Source of the DNA: Diphasiastrum complanatum
Taxonomy: Eukaryota; Streptophyta; Lycopodiopsida; Lycopodiales; Lycopodiaceae
Direction: 5' to 3'
Assembly (NCBI GenBank): GCA_029204225.1
Contig: CM055095.1
Location: 75,927,715 to 75,988,895 of the forward strand
DNA: 61,181 nt
Under the pieces are notes generated by a model, which was not told where the DNA came from, did no database searches, and saw only the letters and a list, made by a program, of their open reading frames with translations. Positions 54,948-61,181 of the stretch are shown here, piece after piece. Each line of letters begins with the position of its first letter. Within the stretch, counting starts at the first letter, position 1. Both the position numbers and the translations under genes were made by a program.

Positions 54948-55201
54948 ATAGTTGCTTTTTCACAGGCCTGTGATTTGCACTCCTTTGTAGTTTTTGTGAA
55001 TATGAGTACTTCCAAGGGAAAAAATAACTACTATGAGTGCTTTCTAGATAAAAAAAAGCAAAAACCATGCACATATAGTTGCTTTTTCATAGGCTTGTGA
55101 TTTGCACTCCTTTGTAGTTTTTGTGAATATGAGTACTTCCAAGGTAAAAAATAACTACTATGAGTGCTTTCTAGGTAAAAACAAGCAAAACCCATGCACA
55201 T
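54948..55201. repeat. Tandem duplication, about 126 bp, two units
   Basis: Units 54948-55073 and 55074-55200 both start ATAGTTGCTTTTTCA and end CATGCACAT. They differ by about ten substitutions or single-base indels. Confidence 0.95.
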
Positions 55202-58200
55202 GAAATTAGTGTGTTTAAGGTTCACTTTACTTTGTCGCATGCTCTTCTCATGCAAATATGATCAAGTAGATTATGTGAATGGTCCAGTGGTGTTCGATTC
55301 ACATTTCATGAATGTATTTATAAGTAGCTCTTATTGGTTAAATATGGTGATTATGAGTCAATGAACAAAATCATGGCATAGATCATTGTCACTATTATAT
55401 TCTTGATGTCAAATTTGGAAATGCCATCATTTAAGCTAAATAATAACATGTTGTTCTAATTATGATTCTTCTATGTAATTTGCAATTAAAACATAAATAT
55501 ATTTCACACATTGCCACTCATTGTGAGTAAGCAAAATCATTTTTTGTATTGGATGAGATTCATTGTTGGATCAGATGTTGAGATGAGAGCGTCATCTGTC
55601 CAAACTTCTTTCGCACTTAAAAGCTTCCAATATCCATCCTCCAAAATAAGTTGTAAAGGCCATGGAAAAACCTGCCATGAGAGAGGGGAAGAAGCCATGA
55701 GTGAAAACGTTGTCCAGGAATTTGGAAAGGAATAAGAAAGTAAAGTTGAGTCTGTTTAGTTGAATGAAAACTTTTTGTGTAAGGCAAGATGCCTCTGGCT
55801 TCTCTATTTTTTATCGACACGTGGGTTCTAAAAGGCTAGATTTTCTGTGTACAAAAAGTTGGCATGGGACAGCTGCCGACAGCAAAAGAAAAGGTGGAAT
55901 CTGATTGGAGGGGCCAAAAAGCTGAGAGAAGAAGAATAGACTGGGGAGTCGGGGAGGGGTGGGGAGGGGTCGTGTCAGCGCATTTGGAGAAAGCAGGGAG
56001 CACTCTGTATCTGCAGAAATTTTGTATTTTATTTGGTAGGATGGGACCTGCTGCAGCAGCAAATGAAAAGGATCGCCAGTCCTATATTGCCGTTGTTGTT
56101 CTGAGGAGGAGGAGGACCAAAAAGAGCGGCAGAGAGGATGCCAACTCAGCCTTGGTCACATGTGCTCTACCTGAGGAGTCCCCGGGATGCGGACGGTTGC
56201 CAGGGGGAGTGCATCTGAGAGAGACACTCTCACGCTTGATCAGGACATTTGATTGGTACACAATAATGAATGATTGCTCTCAATGAAGCAGCAAGTAGAG
56301 AGTCGAGACTAAAAAGAGTTCTCTTTTATGCATAAAAGCCGGAAGGAGGGCAGATGCCAGGGATTAAAAAGGTTCGTATGCATAAAATCTGGAGGATAGA
56401 CATAGGAATGCGTGAAGGCAAGATGGGTGTTTCTTAGGAGCCCGAAAAGCTCCTATATAGATTGATCAATGCCATTGACAAGGTTTCGGGAATGCAAATG
56501 CATCATGCCTAGGATTAACATTTGAGAGAGAGAGAGAGAGAGAGGGTGTGTGTGTGTGTGTGTGTATGGCCACATGAGAGAGAGAGAGAGAGTGGATGTG
56601 TGTGTATGTATGTATGAGAGATAATTCTTGGATGCGTTGGCTATGTAACTTTTGCTCACATTAGGCTCCGAAAGACCTCACATTAGGCTTGGCATTTAGC
56701 CAGTTTGTTCGTGGCACACAAGGAAGAACTAGGCTCCAAAAGACCTCACAGTAGGCTTGGCATTTGCAAGTTGTGCTGCATGTCAAAGGCTAGGCTGAAT
56801 GTCAAATTTAAAAATCTCCCTTTTGTTAGAAAGGTAACTTTGAAAAGTCAAATGTAAAAATTTTTCTTCTGCTGGAAAGGTAACTTTGAAAAGTCAACCG
56901 TCATGCTATCTCAAAATTTTGTAAATATTCTTGTAAAATACAATAAGAAAATATGTACAAGTGGTTGAATGTTGAATCCATAATACATTTTTAATCTACC
57001 CTTATTATATACATGTCATGTGAAAGCTAAAAAGAAAAAGGTAAAGGTGCATATCAAATTCCAAGCCTAGATTATTGCATAAAGTCTAGACTCCACTCCA
57101 ACGGGTGTTAGAGGCATTACTCTCAAGGTTTATAGTTTAAACCCAACTCAATGAAAACTGTCCAAATGTTAATCATTTGCCAATTTTAATGGGCCAAAAA
57201 TTTTATACAACAGGCAAATCCATGTTAGAGTCGGACGTCTACACATTCATTCATATCCATGCATCATTACATTATCATGCAATTTTCAAACGTAAAGCTT
57301 TGATGGCAATGTTTTATGGGCTCTGCCAAATGGGTGCACTGCAACAAAGATGGAGGGGGCTTTCACCCCACTAAGGGTGGCACTGGCCAGCATGAGGGCC
57401 ATTGGGATGTAGATGTAGTTTACAACATAAGGCCCTTGGCCCCTTCTCTAAAAGGGTCATTGACCAACGTGTTTATGGCTGGAATGGCTTTTGCCTGAGT
57501 GACATTCCCAAGTGTTCACAAGGAGCAAAGAGAATGCTGACACGTTGGTCATGTGTGTGGCTTCTTTTGAGGAGAGAGAGTGTGGGTTGTCTGGGGTACA
57601 ATACAGTTCCCTAGCAACAAACCAGATTGGACGTGGGACAATATAAAGTGAGAGTCTTGGGATCTAGTTGCAGTGATGCTATCTATGGTGTGAACGCGTG
57701 AACCTGAGCTTTTTAAATTTTAGCTTAGCTTTTCACTCAAAACTGAACCTTGAGCTCAAAGCTCCATTTATCGGACCAAGGTGGCTCATAGGGATGGCAC
57801 ATGAATGATGCGAGCATCTTTAGGAGTTGAGGCCACTGCACTCTGAATTTAGCTATTGCCCACATGGACACAACACATTTCAAAGAGCTAGATCTGAGGG
57901 CTAATGGTAGGCTAACTTTGTTAGATGTGTCACAGCAAAGAACATGCTTTCTCCACTTCCAGAAACTAATAAGGTTAGCCATATCTGCACAGCCGAAAAG
58001 GTCAGGCTCGCACATTTAGGAATTGTTATGCAGAATCAAAGGCATGTGGGCAGGGCGAGAAAGAGGGAAGCTACACAGCTCTTTTCTGATACAGTTCTTT
58101 CTGATTAAATTGTGATAGCCAAAAGATGGATTATTATTTAAGTATGTCAGACTTTGGGCGCTGGCAGACGAGTTGAGCAAGCTAAAATCTGTAGTTTAGA

Positions 58201-58909
58201 GCCTTTGTCCCACTGTTAGGGTGATGGGAAGTGAGGTGGGGACGGGGAAGCATCGGGTGATGCGGGGTAATGGAGTCTGCTGAGAGTGTATGGTGGCCGA
58301 TAGCGAAAGATGCGGATTTGCCTATAAGAAAGGGAGGATTGCAAGGACAGGCGGGCAGCATGGTGGTCGTGACGTTCTAAGATGGGGAGAAAAGCCAAGT
58401 GGAGCTCTGAAGGGTAGCTGCCAGCTTTATTTATGTACTGGATAGAAAAGCTGCAGATCGATAGGGCAGCAATATTCATGTCTTTGTGTGTTTGAGAGAG
58501 AGAAAGTGTGTGTGTGTCTTTGAGAGAGAGACACACACATCCCCGCTACATTTTCTTTTAGTGTTACTTAAGATTTGCTATGCTCTGTAACAAAATATCG
58601 GCTCTGAGAGAGAGAGAGAGAGAGAAAGAGGACATGAACTTGATTGCATCCCTTGTCTCTTGTGCTGTGAAGGATTCAGTTGTTGCACTCGAATTTTCGG
58701 GGAAAACCCCGTTTGGGGCAACTGGGCAGCCAATGATAGCACTGAAAATCTGCGTGAAGCTGCATTGTGTTGGCGCTTGAAGCTCTTGGAGCACTCTGGC
58801 AAGCATTGGTTAGCCTGGTAGCGGGTTTGCTACTTGGAGTGCAAAAGCAATTGGGCTGTAATCTAAATGTGGTGAAATTTAAGGCTTGCAAGCAGTAATT
58901 TGCTTCACA
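55202..58909. other. Upstream region of the right-hand gene; short repeats and microsatellites
   Basis: No coding domain was recognised in 3.7 kb. Visible structure: GA and GT arrays at 56524-56566 and 56576-56615; a direct repeat around GACCTCACATTAGGCTTGGC at about 56664-56698 and 56729-56764; another around AGGTAACTTTGAAAAGTCAA at 56831-56850 and 56878-56897; GA/GT runs at 58494-58545 and 58607-58628. The last two lie within 420 bp of the start codon, where plant promoters and 5' UTRs often carry GAGA tracts. A transcription start cannot be placed; no clear TATA box was chosen. Confidence 0.5.
58607..58628. repeat. GA microsatellite upstream of the start codon
   Basis: A (GA)n run about 280 bp before the ATG at 58910. 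It may be part of the 5' UTR or proximal promoter. Confidence 0.85.
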
Positions 58910-61052
58910 ATGCCCAGGCCCGGCCCAAGGCCATATGAGTGCGTTAGAAGGGCATGGCACAGTGATGCTCACCAGCCTTTAAGAGGCAGTCTCACTCAAG
59001 AAATACTGCGGTATGTTTCTGCCTTTTTTCGTAGAAGTTTTCTCCAAAAAAACTCTCTTCGCTCTGATCGGCATGCAAATGTGCGACCTTTATTTGCTTG
59101 CTCCTTGTAGTTCGTACCTGAAACTAAGCTTTCATTTGTAGAGTTCTCACCGAGTTACACAAACCCGAAACAAGGCGCAAGAAGGAATGGCAAGAGAAGT
59201 TACCAACGGTTGTCTTGCGTGCAGAGGAAATTCTCTACTCAAAAGCTAAATCCGAGGTTGAATTTATCCCAGCATTTTATTCTTGTTACCTGTGATGCTT
59301 GCCACAATAGTTTGCAAAGGATTATCGCTGTTCCGACAACCTTTATTCAACTTGACTTCCTTTTTTGGATGGTGGGTTGCAGGCTGAGTACATGGACGTC
59401 AAAACGCTGAAAGATCGGCTGGAGGATGCTGTAGATACTATGATTCGAAGAACTGATGCAAGCAGAGAGGATCCTTACATGCAACCCTGCGTGGAAGGTG
59501 AGCCGCTTTTGTTATGCTGCTTAACGTGCATCTTCGGCGACAAAAGAAGCTGAAACTTTGTTTCTCCTATTCTTCAGTGAAAATGCAATCTTTCCTGTTG
59601 TTGTAGGTCATGCATAGAGTCACTGACTATGGACGTTGATTTGTGTTTGGTTGCAGCTGCTTTGTCTCTTGGTTGCTATCCTAAGAATTTTCCAAGGGGA
59701 CAGAGACCAGGAGCTCGACAGTCTGGCATCACTAAGCGAGTTGCATCGGCATTGTCGGGTGCCTCTTCTGGTTCGAGCACTGGTGGTTCTCCATCTCAGC
59801 AGAATCAGTCAAGCATTCATGTGCACGCATTACAAGATCCCCGTAGAGAAGATAAAAAACATTTTGCAAAAGCATCACCGATTTCCTTACCAGGTGAAAA
59901 CTTTCTTTCATCACCTCGCCCCGAGCTTCCTATGCCTGGAGCAATGAATCCAAGACTTCTAAGGCCGGCCTTTTGCCCAGAGCCCAGATCAGTTCTTTAT
60001 ACAGGTCATCATCTGAATTCGGCTGCTATCAATAGTGGGTCTGTTTCAAAACGAGAAGAGCTTTGTCCCAACACGGTAGACTTTCAACCACGAGCCAAAG
60101 CATCCCAAGATTCTCAAGCCGTAGCTAAATTACATATTCCAAATGCAGTAGAGCTGGCTACAAGGTACCCTTCTGTATGTCGTAGCTCACATAACAGCAC
60201 TGACCCAGCTTGTAAGTCTTTAAATGCATCTCCGTATAGTAGCTCCCTCCATGGATCCCATGTCTTTCAACCTTCAGCGGGGTTAACGTCATTCACTGGT
60301 AGTTTGCGGTTTGAAACTCCCGTGTTTGCAGAAAATAACAGACAAATGGAAGCTTCAGTTGCTCGTCTTGTGAAAAATGCTAGGTCAGTCGCATTGACTT
60401 CCTACTCTCCCTCTCCTGCGAACAGTTTTGCGAATCCTGTTTCTGGCAAGGGCAGAATGCTGCCATCTCTTCTTTCCCAGGTCAGATGTGCTACTCCCGG
60501 TGATTCAGCAGAGTCTGTTTTGAAAGGTCTTTGGAACCAACCAAAAGAAACTTCAAGCTTAACAAGGGTCCAATCACCGGCAGAACAAAGCACAGCGGCT
60601 TCTCCTATTCCAGTGCTTGATGACCTTCAGCTTAGATTGGCTCCACCAGGAAGGTTTCTTTCATCTTCAGCCATAAGCCAAGGGTTCACTAACAGTGACA
60701 GTTGTTTTACACATCTTCCTCTCCAGCAATCAGAAGAGGCTCAAAAATTTGTCAAGCCTTCTCTTGAGGGAATCCAGAGACTGCCCAGGTGCTCAATGCA
60801 TACCCATCAGAGTTCCATCTGGTTAGGCCCATGAACGTGGATGCTGCAACCTCAAAAATGATACCTGATTGTCAACTGGGAACAAAATATTTGCATGAAA
60901 TATGTGCTTCTAATACTGAAAAAAAGGAAATACCTGCTACCAAGAGGCAGCGTTGGTACACACAAGCATTTTCAATGAATGCAAGGAACAGTGGCTGCTC
61001 CGAAGAATCATGCGATTTGCAGATTGGAGTTCATTTGCAAGTGAAAAGGTAA
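58910..61052 (+). CDS. Multi-exon host gene, conserved uncharacterised plant protein family
   Basis: Exon 1, 58910-59010, starts MPRPGPRPYECVRRAWHSD and ends at a CTGCG/GTATGT donor. Exon 2, 59142-59256 (TTGTAG acceptor), encodes VLTELHKPETRRKKEWQEKL and LPTVVLRAEEILYSKAKSE. Exon 3, 59383-59497 (TTGCAG acceptor, GAAG/GTGAGC donor), encodes AEYMDVKTLKDRLEDAVDTM and REDPYMQPCVE. Exon 4 begins at 59657 (TTGCAG acceptor) with ALSLGCYPKNFPRGQRP. Phases agree at all three junctions. I recall this N-terminal text as a conserved land-plant family, usually annotated uncharacterised; I know no function for it. The remaining 370 or so residues are Ser/Pro-rich and look disordered, with one short motif DDLQLRLAPPGRF. 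The frame switches between 60768 and 60834: frame 1 stops at 60832, while a protein-like frame 0 (NAYPSEFHLVRPMN to VHLQVKR) runs to TAA at 61050. Either an intron (for example 60481-60788, phase-compatible) or a one-base error or mutation explains this. The start codon is clear; the 3' end is less certain. Confidence 0.8.
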
Positions 61053-61181
61053 ACAGTGTTGTTTGGCTTTTCCCCAGTTAACCGTGACAGGTTTCATAAT
61101 ATGTCAAGACCACCATGTATAAAGAATCACATGGAGAAAGTAGGGCAGACATAGAACCATTGATGAAAGCCTAGGCACAGC

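Noticed and set aside
55864-56286. 140-codon ORF upstream of the host gene
   Set aside because: Composition is Arg/Glu-rich by purine bias; no domain, no splice-supported extension and no paralogue were seen.
59629-60834. A stand-alone gene starting at the ATG at 59629
   Set aside because: The text before 59657 lies in an intron ending TTGGTTGCAG; upstream exons with matching phase and conserved family text show the true start is at 58910.

Overview
The window is nuclear DNA from a land plant. It is almost entirely a graveyard of LTR retrotransposons (Ty1/copia and Ty3/gypsy), with one ordinary host gene at the right edge. A plant origin is supported by copia primer-binding sites matching initiator tRNA-Met, a gypsy site matching plant tRNA-Asp, GT-AG introns, and a gene of a family I know only from land plants. 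The species cannot be read from this sequence.

Layout. 1-2000: minus-strand copia fragment (Copia-F), then a decayed copy of an unusual retroelement ORF, called EPO here (env-position ORF). 2300-5400: anonymous repeats and tandem duplications. 5400-11000: copia family E (LTR, RT and RNase H fragment, solo LTR) mixed with a minus-strand gypsy integrase and a coiled-coil ORF remnant. 11300-13480: the longest EPO copy, partly inverted, starting at a tRNA-Met-type PBS. 14940-16000: gypsy gag fragment (Gyp5). 16000-20500: AT-rich and empty apart from a decayed family-E LTR. 20526-26697: Gyp1, a gypsy element with protease, partial RT, RNase H, integrase and a downstream EPO. 26744-38893: the Gyp1 3' LTR, split by CopA (minus, TSD ACCAT), which is itself split by CopN (plus, TSD ATGCC). 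38894-41604: Gyp2 (minus: gag, leader, PBS, LTR part). 41608-48480: Gyp3 integrase end, split by CopD (plus, TSD GATCT). 48767-50168: CopB (minus). 50169-52518: Gyp4 (EPO plus a full LTR). 53700-54065: family-E fragment. 54297-54477: a strong foldback. 55200-58909: non-coding DNA upstream of the gene. 58910-61052: a multi-exon gene.

How the parts relate. Target-site duplications and broken halves give a relative order: Gyp1 is older than CopA, which is older than CopN; Gyp3 is older than CopD. CopN is young, with 2 differences between its 655-bp LTRs. The gypsy remnants are old and carry premature stops that paralogues in the window show to be mostly C-to-T changes (CAG to TAG, CGA to TGA), as expected for methylated, silenced DNA.

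The best candidate for something undescribed is EPO. It has an N-terminal domain around an AYATW motif, a coiled coil, a Q/S/P-rich linker and a conserved C-terminal domain. It lies downstream of gypsy integrase in Gyp1, directly before the 3' LTR in Gyp1 and Gyp4, and directly after a PBS-like site in the 11.5-13.5 kb copy.
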